Counted from the stretch's first letter, positions 53,732 through 63,856 are shown. The stretch is 64,000 nt of DNA from Pantoea sp. Ap-967 (GCF_011752565.1 NZ_VWXK01000006.1:62001-126000); one strand, 5' to 3'. Numbers and translations are program-made. Notes: generated by a model from the letters alone, not told the origin.

Positions 53732-55138
53732 ATACAGCAGGTACGCCGCCAGCGCCGCACCGGCCAGCACCGCCACGAAAATCAGTTTTTCCCACGTGGT
53801 GAACAGCGCCTGCCCCTGCTCGTGCTTGGCGCGGGCGAACAGGATCACGCCCGGGGCATACAGCAACGCCGACAGCAGCAGGTACTTCAGCCCACCGGCG
53901 TACAGCAGCCACACCGCATACAGCAGCGCCAGCGCCGCCACCAGCAGGTCCTTGCGGCGCAGCCCGGCCTGCCCTTCATAGCGCTCGCCGCGCCACGCCA
54001 GCAGCAGCGCATAGGCCGCCGACCACAGGTAGGGCACCAGGATCATCGACGAGGCCAGGTAGATCAGGCTGGTATAGGTACCCGCTGAAACCAGGGTAAT
54101 CAACAAGAAGCCCTGGATCATGCAGTTGGTCAGCCACAGGGCATTGGCCGGCACCTGGTTGGCATTTTCCTTGGCCAAAAAGCGCGGCATGGTCCGGTCG
54201 CGCGCCGTGGCATAGAGGATCTCGGCGCACAACAGCGCCCAGGACAACAACGCCCCCAGCAACGACACCGCCAGGCCGATGCTGATCAACAAGGCGCCCC
54301 AGGGCCCGACGATATGCTCCAGCACCGAGGCCAGGGACGGGTTCTGCAACCTGGCCAACTCCGGCTGGGTCATCACCCCCAGCGACAGCACGTTGACCAG
54401 CACCAGCAGCGCCAGCACCCCGAGAAAGCCGATCACCGTGGCCTTGCCCACATCGGCGCGGCGCTGGGCGCGCCCGGAATACACGCTGGCACCTTCGATG
54501 CCAATGAACACGAACACCGTGACCAGCATCATGTTGCGCACCTGATCCAGCACGTTGCCGAACTGCGGGTTGCTCAGGCCCCAGATGTCGCGGGTGAAGA
54601 TATCGGCGCGAAAGGCAAAGGCGGCGATGACGATGAAGATCAGCAGCGGCACCACCTTGGCCACGGTGGTGACCTGGTTGATGAATGCCGCTTCCTTGAT
54701 GCCGCGCAGCACCAGGAAATGCACCGACCACAGCAACACCGAGGCACAACCGATGGCTACCGGCGTATTGCCTTCACCGAACACTGGAAAGTAGAAGCCC
54801 AGGGTACTGAACAGCAGCACGAAGTAGCCGACGTTGCCCAGCCAGGCGCTGATCCAGTAGCCCCAGGCCGAGGAAAAGCCCATGTAGTCGCCAAAGCCCG
54901 CCTTGGCATAGGCGTACACCCCCGAGTCCAGCTCGGGCTTGCGGTTGGCCAGGGTCTGGAACACGAAGGCCAGCGCCAGCATGCCCACCGCGGTGATCGC
55001 CCAGCCAATCAGCACGGCACCGACATCGGCCCGTGCCGCCATGTTCTGCGGCAGGGAAAAGATCCCGCCGCCAATCATCGAACCGACCACCAGTGCGATC
55101 AATGCACCAAGGCGCAGCTTCTGTCCTGGCTCGCCCAT
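53711..55138 (-). CDS. arcD: Arginine/ornithine antiporter, ArcD paralogue 1
   Basis: 475 residues from the ATG at 55138, with GGGGAGG upstream (a GTG at 55150 is less likely). APC-superfamily carrier with about 13 membrane segments: ALVVGSMIGGGIFSLPQNMAA and GFGDYMGFSSAWGYW. It exchanges arginine for ornithine. It is strikingly similar to the divergent paralogue at 55570 over the full length, differing mainly in the termini. Transcribed alone, away from arcABC. Confidence 0.93.
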   Translation of the reverse strand: MGEPGQKLRLGALIALVVGSMIGGGIFSLPQNMAARADVGAVLIGWAITAVGMLALAFVFQTLANRKPELDSGVYAYAKAGFGDYMGFSSAWGYWISAWLGNVGYFVLLFSTLGFYFPVFGEGNTPVAIGCASVLLWSVHFLVLRGIKEAAFINQVTTVAKVVPLLIFIVIAAFAFRADIFTRDIWGLSNPQFGNVLDQVRNMMLVTVFVFIGIEGASVYSGRAQRRADVGKATVIGFLGVLALLVLVNVLSLGVMTQPELARLQNPSLASVLEHIVGPWGALLISIGLAVSLLGALLSWALLCAEILYATARDRTMPRFLAKENANQVPANALWLTNCMIQGFLLITLVSAGTYTSLIYLASSMILVPYLWSAAYALLLAWRGERYEGQAGLRRKDLLVAALALLYAVWLLYAGGLKYLLLSALLYAPGVILFARAKHEQGQALFTTWEKLIFVAVLAGAALAAYLLYSGLLSL

Positions 55139-55569
55139 GGGCCTCCCCACTCACTGTTATCAACCAATTGGCTCTATCAAGCAGCTGCCTACCTATGCAG
55201 TTACTTATACAGTTAAAACCTTAAACTTATAGCAGCCATAACCAGACTGTCTATCGGTGTCAACCTAGTAAAATTGTCAGTTGTCTGCGCAACCAGAAAG
55301 ATTCTAATAACACATAAAAAGCGTATCGGAAATTTGCGAAAACGAGAAAACGGACTAGGTTCAGTGTTCGCAGGCTAAACAGAGTGTTCGCTCTATCGAT
55401 CGACATGGAGGTGCCAGCGCACAAGGCCTGCAGCAACGCTGTCGGCACTCTCCAGGAGTCGCATGAAGGATTTTTCCTACTTCATGCCCCATGAACTGAT
55501 CCATGTCAGCTCATGGTAACGGCGACGGATTTATTCTGTCGTCAACTTTCTCCTGGCAGGAGTTGTTAA
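55139..55569. other. Divergent AT-richer control region between two arcD genes
   Basis: 431 bp without a convincing gene. It is AT-rich at 55190-55400. 55461-55487 is a hairpin (GCATGAAG/CTTCATGC), and 55501-55516 a second (CCATG/CATGG). Possible ArgR half-site TGTCGT at about 55541. No good Anr box (TTGAT-N4-ATCAA) is seen; the nearest is TCTAT-CGGT-GTCAA around 55251. Both arcD promoters should lie here. Confidence 0.5.
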
Positions 55570-56997
55570 ATGTCTGATTCATCCGGAAAACTTAAACTAG
55601 GCGCACTGGTGGCACTGGTGGTCGGTTCGATGATCGGTGGCGGGATATTTTCGTTGCCGCAGAACATGGCTGCCAGCGCAGGTGTCGGCGCCGTTCTGAT
55701 CGGCTGGGCGATCACCGCGGTGGGCATGCTCACCCTGGCCTTCGTGTTCCAGACCCTGGCCAACCGCAAGCCTGATCTGGACGGCGGTGTGTACGCCTAC
55801 GCCAAGGCCGGCTTTGGTGACTACATGGGCTTTTCCTCGGCCTGGGGCTACTGGATCAGTGCCTGGCTGGGCAACGTCGGCTACTTCGTGCTGCTGTTCA
55901 GCACCTTGGGCTACTTCTTCCCGATCTTCGGTGAAGGCAACACCCCGGCGGCCATCATCGGCGCGTCGATTCTGCTGTGGGCGGTGCACTTTCTGGTGCT
56001 GCGCGGCATCAAGGAAGCAGCGTTCATCAACCTGGTCACCACCGTGGCCAAGGTGGTGCCGCTGGTGCTGTTTGCGCTGATCTGCCTGTTCGCCTTCAGG
56101 CTCGATGTGTTCACCGCCGACATCTGGGGCCAGGGCACACCGGAGCTGGGCAGCGTGATGAACCAGGTGCGCAACATGATGCTGGTCACCGTGTGGGTGT
56201 TCATCGGCATCGAGGGCGCGAGCATCTTCTCGTCACGGGCGGAAAAACGCTCCGACGTGGGCAAGGCCACCGTGATCGGCTTCATCACCGTGCTGCTGTT
56301 CCTGGTGCTGGTCAACGTGCTGTCGCTGGGGGTGATGACCCAACCGGAGCTGGCCAAGCTGCAGAACCCGTCGATGGCCGCCGTGCTGGAGCACGTGGTC
56401 GGCCACTGGGGGGCGGTGCTGATCAGCGTCGGCCTGATCATCTCGCTGCTTGGGGCGCTGCTGTCGTGGGTGCTGCTGTGCGCCGAGATCATGTTCGCCG
56501 CGGCCAAGGACCACACCATGCCGGAGTTCCTGCGCCGGGAAAACACCAACCAGGTGCCGGCCAACGCCCTGTGGCTGACCAACGCCATGGTGCAGATCTT
56601 CCTGGTGATCACGTTGTTCTCCAGCAGTACCTACCTGTCGCTGATCTACCTGGCCACCTCGATGATCCTGGTGCCATACCTGTGGTCGGCCGGCTACGGC
56701 TTCCTGCTGGCACTGCGCGGGGAAACCTACGAACAGGCCGCAGGCGAACGCAACAAGGACCTGCTCATCGGCGCCATCGCCCTGGTTTATGCCATCTGGC
56801 TGCTGTACGCCGGCGGCGTCAAATACCTGCTGCTCTCGGCCCTGCTCTACGCCCCTGGCGTGATCCTGTTCGCCAAGGCCAAGCGCGAGGTGGGCCAACC
56901 CATCTTCACCAGCGTGGAAAAACTGATCTTCGCCGCCGTGGTCATTGGCGCCCTGCTGGCGGCCTATGGCCTGTATGACGGCTTCCTGACCCTGTGA
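55570..56997 (+). CDS. arcD: Arginine/ornithine antiporter, ArcD paralogue 2 (arc operon)
   Basis: 475 residues, same length as the divergent copy. APC-type motifs VVGSMIGGGIFSLPQNMAAS, GFGDYMGFSSAWGYWISAWL and VLLCAEIMFAAAKDHTMP. First gene of arcDABC: it imports arginine and exports ornithine for substrate-level ATP production under oxygen limitation. CAGGAG-rich leader; arcA follows after 32 bp. Confidence 0.95.
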   Translation: MSDSSGKLKLGALVALVVGSMIGGGIFSLPQNMAASAGVGAVLIGWAITAVGMLTLAFVFQTLANRKPDLDGGVYAYAKAGFGDYMGFSSAWGYWISAWLGNVGYFVLLFSTLGYFFPIFGEGNTPAAIIGASILLWAVHFLVLRGIKEAAFINLVTTVAKVVPLVLFALICLFAFRLDVFTADIWGQGTPELGSVMNQVRNMMLVTVWVFIGIEGASIFSSRAEKRSDVGKATVIGFITVLLFLVLVNVLSLGVMTQPELAKLQNPSMAAVLEHVVGHWGAVLISVGLIISLLGALLSWVLLCAEIMFAAAKDHTMPEFLRRENTNQVPANALWLTNAMVQIFLVITLFSSSTYLSLIYLATSMILVPYLWSAGYGFLLALRGETYEQAAGERNKDLLIGAIALVYAIWLLYAGGVKYLLLSALLYAPGVILFAKAKREVGQPIFTSVEKLIFAAVVIGALLAAYGLYDGFLTL

Positions 56998-57029
56998 CCC
57001 ACGTATTTGCCTTAATGGAGGATTGAACC

Positions 57030-58283
57030 ATGTCCACTGAGAAACAGAAGTACGGCGTGCACTCCGAAGCTGGCAAGCTGCGCAAGGTAATGGTTTGCGC
57101 CCCGGGCCTGGCGCACAAGCGCCTGACCCCAAGCAACTGCGACGAGTTGCTGTTCGACGACGTGATCTGGGTCGACCAGGCCAAGCGTGACCACTTCGAT
57201 TTCGTCACCAAGATGCGCGAGCGCGGCGTGGACGTGCTGGAGATGCACAACCTGCTGACCGACATCGTGCAGAACAAGGAGGCCCTGGCCTGGATCCTTG
57301 ACCGCAAGATCACCGACGACACCGTGGGCGTGGGCCTGAAGAACGAAGTGCGCAGCTGGCTCGAAGGCCTTGAGCCACGCCACCTGGCCGAGTTCCTGAT
57401 TGGTGGTGTAGCCGGCCAGGACCTGCCGCAGAGCGAAGGCGCCGATGTGGTCAAGATGTACAACGACTACCTGGGCCATTCCAGTTTCATTCTGCCACCG
57501 CTGCCCAACACCCAGTTCACCCGCGACACCACCTGCTGGATCTACGGCGGCGTGACGCTGAACCCGATGTACTGGCCGGCGCGTCGCCAGGAAACCCTGC
57601 TGACCACCGCCATCTACAAGTTCCACAAGGAATTCACCAACGCCGACTTCCAAGTCTGGTACGGCGACCCAGACAAGGAACACGGCCAGTCCACCCTCGA
57701 AGGCGGTGACGTGATGCCCATTGGCAATGGCATCGTGTTGATCGGCATGGGCGAGCGCACCTCGCGCCAGGCCATCGGCCAGCTGGCACGCAACCTGTTC
57801 GCCAAGGGCGCAGTGAAGGAAGTGATCGTCGCCGGGCTGCCGAAGTCCCGCGCCGCCATGCACCTGGACACCGTGTTCAGCTTCTGCGACCGCGACCTGG
57901 TCACGGTCTTCCCGGAAGTGGTGAAAGAGATCGTGCCGTTCATCATCCGCCCCGACGAAAGCAAGCCGTACGGCATGGACGTGCGCCGCATCAACAAATC
58001 GTTCATCGAGGTGGTCGGCGAGCAGCTGGGGGTCACGCTGCGCGTGGTCGAAACCGGCGGCAACAGCTTCGCCGCCGAGCGCGAGCAGTGGGATGACGGC
58101 AACAACGTGGTGGCCATCGAGCCCGGCGTGGTCATCGGCTACGACCGCAACACCTACACCAACACCCTGCTGCGCAAGGCCGGCATCGAGGTCATCACCA
58201 TCAGCGCCGGCGAGCTGGGCCGCGGCCGCGGCGGCGGCCACTGCATGACCTGCCCGATCGTACGCGACCCAATCGACTACTAA
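57030..58283 (+). CDS. arcA: Arginine deiminase
   Basis: 417 residues. Hydrolyses arginine to citrulline and ammonia. Guanidino-modifying fold: [10 protein letters not shown] (Asp), EGGDVMP, and catalytic Cys in [14 protein letters not shown] at the C-terminus. GGAGG (AATGGAGGATTG) precedes the ATG. Followed by a hairpin before arcB. Confidence 0.98.
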   Translation: MSTEKQKYGVHSEAGKLRKVMVCAPGLAHKRLTPSNCDELLFDDVIWVDQAKRDHFDFVTKMRERGVDVLEMHNLLTDIVQNKEALAWILDRKITDDTVGVGLKNEVRSWLEGLEPRHLAEFLIGGVAGQDLPQSEGADVVKMYNDYLGHSSFILPPLPNTQFTRDTTCWIYGGVTLNPMYWPARRQETLLTTAIYKFHKEFTNADFQVWYGDPDKEHGQSTLEGGDVMPIGNGIVLIGMGERTSRQAIGQLARNLFAKGAVKEVIVAGLPKSRAAMHLDTVFSFCDRDLVTVFPEVVKEIVPFIIRPDESKPYGMDVRRINKSFIEVVGEQLGVTLRVVETGGNSFAAEREQWDDGNNVVAIEPGVVIGYDRNTYTNTLLRKAGIEVITISAGELGRGRGGGHCMTCPIVRDPIDY

Positions 58284-58296
58284 CGCCCATTGCACA

Positions 58297-58326
58297 CCCG
58301 GCCGCACCCACGAAGTGGCGGCCGGG
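58297..58326 (+). repeat. Intercistronic hairpin arcA/arcB
   Basis: CCCGGCCGC (58297-58305) pairs with GCGGCCGGG (58318-58326), with further inner CAC/GTG pairing. No T-run follows (ACGTTCACC), so it is probably a processing or stability stem within the arc transcript and not a terminator. Confidence 0.65.
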
Positions 58327-58355
58327 ACGTTCACCACACTCAAGGAGACTCTGTC

Positions 58356-59366
58356 ATGGCGTTCAACATCCACAACCGCAACCTGCTCAGCCTCGAACAC
58401 CACAGCACCCGCGAGCTGAAGTACCTGCTGGACCTGTCCCGCGACCTCAAGCGCGCCAAGTACACCGGCACCGAGCAGCAACACCTGAAGGGCAACAACA
58501 TCGCCCTGATCTTCGAGAAAACCTCCACCCGCACCCGCTGCGCCTTCGAGGTGGCCGCCTACGACCAGGGCGCCAACGTCACCTACATCGACCCCAATTC
58601 CTCGCAGATCGGCCACAAGGAAAGCATGAAGGACACCGCCCGCGTGCTTGGGCGCATGTACGATGCCATCGAGTACCGCGGCTTCAAGCAGGAGATCGTC
58701 GAGGAGCTGGCCAAGTTCGCCGGCGTGCCGGTGTTCAACGGCCTGACCGATGAATACCACCCCACGCAGATGATCGCCGACGTGCTGACCATGCGCGAGC
58801 ACAGCGACAAGCCCCTCCACGACATCAGCTATGCCTACCTGGGCGACGCCCGCAACAACATGGGCAACTCGCTGCTGTTGATCGGCGCCAAGCTGGGCAT
58901 GGACGTGCGCATCGCCGCACCGAAGGACCTGTGGCCCCATGACGACCTGGTAGCGCGCTGCAAGCAGTACGCCGAAGAAAGCGGCGCACGCATCACCCTG
59001 ACCGAAGACGCCAAGGCGGCGGTCAAGGGCGTGGACTTCATCCACACCGATGTGTGGGTGTCGATGGGCGAGCCGATCGAAGCCTGGGGCGAGCGCATCA
59101 AGCTGCTCAAGCCTTACCAGGTGAACAAGGAGCTGATGAAGGCCAGCGGCAACCCACGGACCAAGTTCATGCACTGCCTGCCGGCGTTCCATAACTCCGA
59201 AACCAAGGTTGGCAAGCAGATCGCCGAGCAGTACCCGGACCTGGCCAACGGCATCGAAGTGACCGATGACGTGTTCGAGTCGCCGGCCTGCATCGCCTTC
59301 GAGCAGGCGGAAAACCGCATGCACACCATCAAGGCGATCCTGGTTTCGACCCTGGCTGACTTGTAA
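58356..59366 (+). CDS. arcB: Catabolic ornithine carbamoyltransferase
   Basis: 336 residues from the ATG at 58356 ([12 protein letters not shown]), AAGGAG upstream. Carbamoyl-phosphate motif STRTRCAFE, ornithine motif MHCLPAFH, and [11 protein letters not shown]. Converts citrulline and phosphate to ornithine and carbamoyl phosphate. Confidence 0.97.
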   Translation: MAFNIHNRNLLSLEHHSTRELKYLLDLSRDLKRAKYTGTEQQHLKGNNIALIFEKTSTRTRCAFEVAAYDQGANVTYIDPNSSQIGHKESMKDTARVLGRMYDAIEYRGFKQEIVEELAKFAGVPVFNGLTDEYHPTQMIADVLTMREHSDKPLHDISYAYLGDARNNMGNSLLLIGAKLGMDVRIAAPKDLWPHDDLVARCKQYAEESGARITLTEDAKAAVKGVDFIHTDVWVSMGEPIEAWGERIKLLKPYQVNKELMKASGNPRTKFMHCLPAFHNSETKVGKQIAEQYPDLANGIEVTDDVFESPACIAFEQAENRMHTIKAILVSTLADL

Positions 59367-59393
59367 TCCGCCACCGCTCGCAAGTGGCTTGCA

Positions 59394-59435
59394 GGGTAAC
59401 TGTGGCAGCGGGCCTGCCCGCTCCCACAGGTAACC
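59394..59435. repeat. REP-like hairpin arcB/arcC
   Basis: GGGTAACTGTGG and CCACAGGTAACCC flank AGCGGGCCTGCCCGCT. The stem lies 27 bases after arcB, in the transcribed gap before arcC. Confidence 0.7.
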
Positions 59436-59490
59436 CACCGGCCCTTGTGTAATGACGGTTCATTGTCTATTCGTTCAAAGGACATTCCCC

Positions 59491-60420
59491 ATGCGTATCG
59501 TTGTTGCATTGGGCGGCAACGCCCTGCTGCGCCGCGGCGAGCCCATGACCGCTGACAACCAGCGCGCCAATATCCGCACCGCCACCGAACAGATCGCCAA
59601 GATTCACCCCGGCAACGAGCTGGTCATCGCCCACGGCAACGGCCCGCAGGTTGGCCTGCTGTCGCTTCAAGGCATGGCCTACAAGCCCGACGAGGCCTAC
59701 CCGCTGGACGTGCTGGGTGCCGAAACCGAAGGCATGATCGGCTACATGATCGAACAGGAGCTGGGCAACCTGCTCGCCTTCGAAGTGCCCTTCGCCACCC
59801 TGCTGACCCAGGTCGAAGTGGACGCCAACGACCCGGCCTTCAAAGACCCGACCAAGTTCATCGGCCCGGTCTATGCCAAGGACGAGGCCGAGCGCCTGGC
59901 CAAGGAAAAAGGTTGGGTGGTCAAGCCCGATGGCGACAAGTACCGCCGCGTGGTGGCAAGCCCCAAACCCAAGCGCATCTTTGAAATCCGCCCGATCAAG
60001 TGGCTGCTGGAAAAGAGCAGCATCGTGATTTGCGCCGGTGGCGGCGGCATCCCCACCATGTACGATGAAAACCGCAAGCTCAAGGGCATCGAGGCGGTGA
60101 TCGACAAGGACCTGTGCTCGGCATTGCTGGCCGAACAACTGGATGCCGACCTGTTGATCATCGCCACCGACGTGGATGCCGCCTACATCGACTGGGGCAA
60201 GCCGACGCAGAAAGCCATTGCCCAGGCCCACCCCGACGAGCTTGAACGCCTGGGCTTTGCCGCCGGCTCCATGGGGCCAAAGGTGCAGGCTGCCTGCGAC
60301 TTCGCCCGGCACACCGGCAAGGTGGCGGTAGTCAGCTCGCTGGAAAACATCGAAGATATCGTCAAGGGCACCGCCGGCACCCGCGTCAGTACCGCCAAGC
60401 CCGGTATCAGCTACCGTTGA
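59491..60420 (+). CDS. arcC: Carbamate kinase
   Basis: 309 residues from the ATG at 59491 ([18 protein letters not shown]). [25 protein letters not shown] and [19 protein letters not shown] are family motifs. Transfers phosphate from carbamoyl phosphate to ADP, the ATP-yielding step of the pathway. Upstream AAAGGA. An earlier ATG at 59452 adds non-homologous residues. Confidence 0.97.
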   Translation: MRIVVALGGNALLRRGEPMTADNQRANIRTATEQIAKIHPGNELVIAHGNGPQVGLLSLQGMAYKPDEAYPLDVLGAETEGMIGYMIEQELGNLLAFEVPFATLLTQVEVDANDPAFKDPTKFIGPVYAKDEAERLAKEKGWVVKPDGDKYRRVVASPKPKRIFEIRPIKWLLEKSSIVICAGGGGIPTMYDENRKLKGIEAVIDKDLCSALLAEQLDADLLIIATDVDAAYIDWGKPTQKAIAQAHPDELERLGFAAGSMGPKVQAACDFARHTGKVAVVSSLENIEDIVKGTAGTRVSTAKPGISYR

Positions 60421-60475
60421 ATGCAGTCGGCGGGCCGTGAAGGCTCGCCATGTTCACCTTCTGCAGGAGTCTGCT

Positions 60476-60844
60476 ATGGCCAAGTACGCGCCAGGTCATG
60501 TCCATATCGAGCGCACCGCGCTGAACAACAATGACCACAGTTACGACCTGAACATCGACTACGAAGCGGTCACCGACCCCAAGGAAGGCAGAGGCATCCA
60601 GTTCCGCATGCACGGCAGCATCGAGGGCAAGCCCGTCGATGAACCGTTCTTCCTGGCCAAGGACCAGGTGCTGCCGAGCTTTCTGATGGTGCTCAGCCGC
60701 AAGGCGCAGCAGCACCTTGCCCCGCCCAAGAAATTCGAAACCCTGGCGTCGCCGCACAAACTCTACGACGCCATGTTCGAAGACATCCGCCAGAAACTGG
60801 ATGTGAAATCCGGCGACCCGATCAAGTCTGAACACCTGGAGTGA
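60476..60844 (+). CDS. Small conserved protein (DUF5064-like) at the end of the arc operon
   Basis: 122 residues from the ATG at 60476 (MAKYAPGHVHIERTAL), CAGGAG upstream. Acidic and His-containing, no membrane segment; pattern GHVHIERT...FRMHGSIEGKPVDEPFFLAKDQVLPSFL. It looks like the Pseudomonas DUF5064 family (moderate recall). Function unknown. It lies 55 bp after arcC with no terminator between, so probably co-expressed. Confidence 0.75.
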   Translation: MAKYAPGHVHIERTALNNNDHSYDLNIDYEAVTDPKEGRGIQFRMHGSIEGKPVDEPFFLAKDQVLPSFLMVLSRKAQQHLAPPKKFETLASPHKLYDAMFEDIRQKLDVKSGDPIKSEHLE

Positions 60845-60845
60845 T

Positions 60846-60918
60846 CCCTTTCGCGGCACAAGGCCGCTCCTACAGGCAACCGCGCCCCCTGTAGGAGCGG
60901 CCTTGTGCCGCGAAAGGG
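60846..60918. repeat. Perfect 30-bp REP palindrome
   Basis: Arms 60846-60875 and 60889-60918, beginning CCCTTTCGCGGCACAAGGCC, around 13 nt. It starts one base after the stop of the DUF5064-like gene and may terminate or stabilise the arc transcript. Confidence 0.9.
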
Positions 60919-60986
60919 CCGCAGAGCGGCCCCGGCGATGTTGAGGCATACTACTGCCCTCCCCGGCCACGACCCCCGCCTCCCCC

Positions 60987-62495
60987 ATGCGCATCCACGT
61001 CAGCTTCATCGACCGCGTCGGCATCACCCAGGAAGTCCTCGCCCTGCTCGGTGCCCGCAACCTCAACCTGGACGCCGTGGAGATGGTCCCGCCCAACGTC
61101 TACATCGACGCCCCGACCCTGAGCCCTGCCGTGCTCGAAGAACTGCACGATGCCTTGTTCGAGGTACACGGCGTGCAATCGGTGGACGTGGTCGACATCC
61201 TCCCCGGCCAGCGCCGCCACCTGCAGCTCGACGCGCTGCTGGCGGCCATGAGCGACCCGGTGCTGGCGGTGGACAGCGCAGGCAAGGTGCTGCTGGCCAA
61301 CCCCGCGCTGATTGCCCTGTGCGGCCGGGAGTCGGCCGGGCGTACGGTGGGTGAACTGTTCAACGACCCCGGCCTGCTGCAGGCGCTGCTGGACAACAAT
61401 TTTCACCTGCCCATGCGCGAGATGCAGCTCAACGGCCAGAGCCTGTTGCTGGACGCATCGCCGATCACCCACGCTGGCGGCCTGCTGACCCTGTACCCGC
61501 CCAACCGCATGGGCGAGCGCCTGTCGGCCCTGCACCACGACCACGCCGAAGGCTTCGACGCCCTGCTGGGCGAGTCGCCGGCCATTCGCACCCTCAAGGC
61601 CCGCGCCCTGCGTGTCGCGGCCCTGGATGCACCGCTGCTGGTACACGGCGAAACCGGCACCGGCAAGGAGTTGGTGGCCCGCGCCTGCCACGCCATCAGC
61701 AGCCGCCAGGCCGCGCCCTTCCTGGCCCTGAACTGCGCGGCACTGCCCGAAAGCCTGGCCGAGAGCGAGCTGTTCGGCTACGCCCCCGGCGCCTTCACCG
61801 GTGCCCAGCGTGGCGGCAAGCCGGGGCTGATGGAACTGGCCAACCAGGGCACGGTGTTCCTCGACGAAATTGGCGAAATGTCACCCTACCTGCAGGCCAA
61901 GCTGTTGCGTTTTCTCAGCGACGGGAGCTTTCGCCGGGTAGGCGGCGACCGCGAGGTCAAGGTGGACGTGCGCATCATCAGCGCCACCCACCGCGACCTT
62001 GAGCGCATGGTGGCCGAAGGTACTTTCCGCGAAGACCTGTTCTACCGTTTGAATGTGCTGAACCTGCAAGTACCGCCCCTGCGCGACCGCGGCCAGGACA
62101 TCCTGATGCTCGCCCATTACTTCATGCAGCAGGCCTGCACGCAGATCCAGCGCCCAGCGTGCCGGCTGACACCCGCCACCCACTCGGCGCTGCTGGCCAA
62201 CCCCTGGCCAGGCAATGTGCGCCAGTTGCAGAACGTGATTTTCCGCGCAGCGGCCATCTGCGAAAGCAACCTGGTGGATATCGGTGACCTGGATATCGCC
62301 GGCACCTCGGTGGCCCGAGGCCAGGATGGCGAAGTGGCAAGCCTGGAACAGGCGGTGGGCGACTTCGAGCGCGAACTGCTGCAACGCCTGTACGCCAGCT
62401 ACCCGTCCACCCGGCAGTTGGCCGGGCGCCTGCAGACCTCGCATACGGCCATTGCGCAACGTTTGCGCAAATACGGTATTCCGGGCAAAGGCTAA
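60987..62495 (+). CDS. TyrR/PhhR-like sigma-54-type regulator (ACT-PAS-AAA+-HTH)
   Basis: 502 residues. N-terminal ACT domain (1-70, MRIHVSFIDRVGITQEVLAL), a PAS region (about 80-190), AAA+ domain with Walker A HGETGTGKELVARACH, FGYAPGAFTGA loop, Walker B GTVFLDEIGEMS and R-finger FLSDGSFRRVGG. The C-terminal HTH is STRQLAGRLQTSHTAIAQRLRKYG. The GAFTGA loop that contacts sigma-54 is intact, unlike enteric TyrR. Effector is probably an amino acid; targets unknown. Confidence 0.9.
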   Translation: MRIHVSFIDRVGITQEVLALLGARNLNLDAVEMVPPNVYIDAPTLSPAVLEELHDALFEVHGVQSVDVVDILPGQRRHLQLDALLAAMSDPVLAVDSAGKVLLANPALIALCGRESAGRTVGELFNDPGLLQALLDNNFHLPMREMQLNGQSLLLDASPITHAGGLLTLYPPNRMGERLSALHHDHAEGFDALLGESPAIRTLKARALRVAALDAPLLVHGETGTGKELVARACHAISSRQAAPFLALNCAALPESLAESELFGYAPGAFTGAQRGGKPGLMELANQGTVFLDEIGEMSPYLQAKLLRFLSDGSFRRVGGDREVKVDVRIISATHRDLERMVAEGTFREDLFYRLNVLNLQVPPLRDRGQDILMLAHYFMQQACTQIQRPACRLTPATHSALLANPWPGNVRQLQNVIFRAAAICESNLVDIGDLDIAGTSVARGQDGEVASLEQAVGDFERELLQRLYASYPSTRQLAGRLQTSHTAIAQRLRKYGIPGKG

Positions 62496-62604
62496 TCCTT
62501 ATCGCGGAAAGCTTTCAGAAAAGCCCTACGGGCCTGGCCAATACTTCATCGAACACTGCTGCGAAAATGGCGTTCATCCCTGTTTGCTGGAAAGAACGCC
62601 TCTC

Positions 62605-63810
62605 ATGCTGGAACTCGATTTCTACGGCACGCTGGTAGCCGCTTCTCTCGTCCTGTTGCTTGGGCATGGCCTGGTAAAGCGCGTGGCCATCCTGCGCACC
62701 TACAACATTCCCGAGCCGGTGGCTGGCGGCCTGGTGGTCGCCTTGCTGTTGCTTGGTTTACGTAGCTTTGACCTGAAGGTGCAGTTCGACACCTCGCTGC
62801 AGGCGCCGTTGATGCTGGCCTTCTTCGCCACCATCGGCCTGAATGCCGACTTCGCCAGCTTGAAGAAGGGTGGCCGGGTGGTGGGCATTTTCCTGCTCGC
62901 GGTCACCGGGCTGCTGCTGGTGCAGAATGCCATGGGCATCGGCCTGGCCACGGCGCTGGGCCTGGACCCGCTGATGGGCCTGCTGACCGGCTCGATCACC
63001 CTGTCCGGCGGCCACGGCACCGGGGCGGCCTGGAGCACCACTTTCAGCGAGAAATACGGCCTGGCCTCGGCCTCGGAGCTGGCCCTGGCGTCGGCCACCT
63101 TTGGCCTGGTGCTGGGTGGCCTGATCGGCGGCCCGGTCGCCCGCCTGCTGATCAAGCGGGTCCAACTGCCCGGCGGCGAGCAGGCAGCGCCACACATGCC
63201 CAAGGGCTTTGAAGAGCCTGGTAAAGAGCGCCTGATCACGCCCTTGTCGTTTATTGAAACCCTGGCGTTGATTGCTGTCAGCCTGCTGGGCGGCACGCTG
63301 CTCAATGGCCAGCTGCAGGGCACGGCGTTCGAACTGCCGACCTTCGTTTGCGTGCTGTTCGTTGGTGTGCTGCTGCGCAACGGGCTGTCCGCCCTGGGCC
63401 TTTACCAGGTGTTCGAGCGGGAAGTGTCGGTGCTGGGCAATGTGAGCTTGTCGTTGTTCCTGGCCATTGCGCTGATGTCGCTGAAACTGTGGGACCTGGC
63501 AGCACTGGCCCTGCCCTTCCTGGTCATCCTGGCGGCACAAACCCTGCTGATGGCGCTGTTCGCCATCTTCGTCACCTTCCGGGTCATGGGCCGCAACTAC
63601 GATGCTGCGGTATTGGCAGCCGGCCATTGCGGATTCGGCCTGGGCGCTACGCCCACTGCCATCGCCAACATGCAGGCCGTGACCCACCGTTTCGGGCCTT
63701 CGCAGCTGGCGTTTCTGGTGGTGCCGATGGTGGGGGCGTTCTTTATCGACATCATCAACGTGATCGTAATCAAGCTGTACCTGGCGCTGCCGTTCGTTGC
63801 CGCAGGCTGA
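62605..63810 (+). CDS. gltS: Sodium/glutamate symporter GltS
   Basis: 401 residues from the ATG at 62605 (MLELDFYGTLVAASLVLL), the same length as E. coli GltS. About ten membrane segments; duplicated motifs TGSITLSGGHGTGAAWSTTF and LAAGHCGFGLGATPTAIANM are the substrate/sodium re-entrant loops. Imports glutamate with Na+. GGAAAG precedes the ATG; the frame is open further upstream but without similarity. Confidence 0.96.
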   Translation: MLELDFYGTLVAASLVLLLGHGLVKRVAILRTYNIPEPVAGGLVVALLLLGLRSFDLKVQFDTSLQAPLMLAFFATIGLNADFASLKKGGRVVGIFLLAVTGLLLVQNAMGIGLATALGLDPLMGLLTGSITLSGGHGTGAAWSTTFSEKYGLASASELALASATFGLVLGGLIGGPVARLLIKRVQLPGGEQAAPHMPKGFEEPGKERLITPLSFIETLALIAVSLLGGTLLNGQLQGTAFELPTFVCVLFVGVLLRNGLSALGLYQVFEREVSVLGNVSLSLFLAIALMSLKLWDLAALALPFLVILAAQTLLMALFAIFVTFRVMGRNYDAAVLAAGHCGFGLGATPTAIANMQAVTHRFGPSQLAFLVVPMVGAFFIDIINVIVIKLYLALPFVAAG

Positions 63811-63856
63811 ACATTACCGTCGAATTCGAGCGCCTACCTCAGCCCAACACCGCCCC

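Noticed and set aside
55260..55448. 62-codon frame on the minus strand between the two arcD genes
   Set aside because: Lies in an AT-rich promoter region, has no clear ribosome site, and no similarity was recognised; it may be an untranslated leader.
55139..55569. Anr (FNR-type) box in the arcD intergenic region
   Set aside because: Best match TCTAT-CGGT-GTCAA keeps only seven of ten consensus bases, not enough to call.
62496..62604. Sigma-54 promoter before gltS
   Set aside because: TGGCC is present but no GC at the required -12 spacing.
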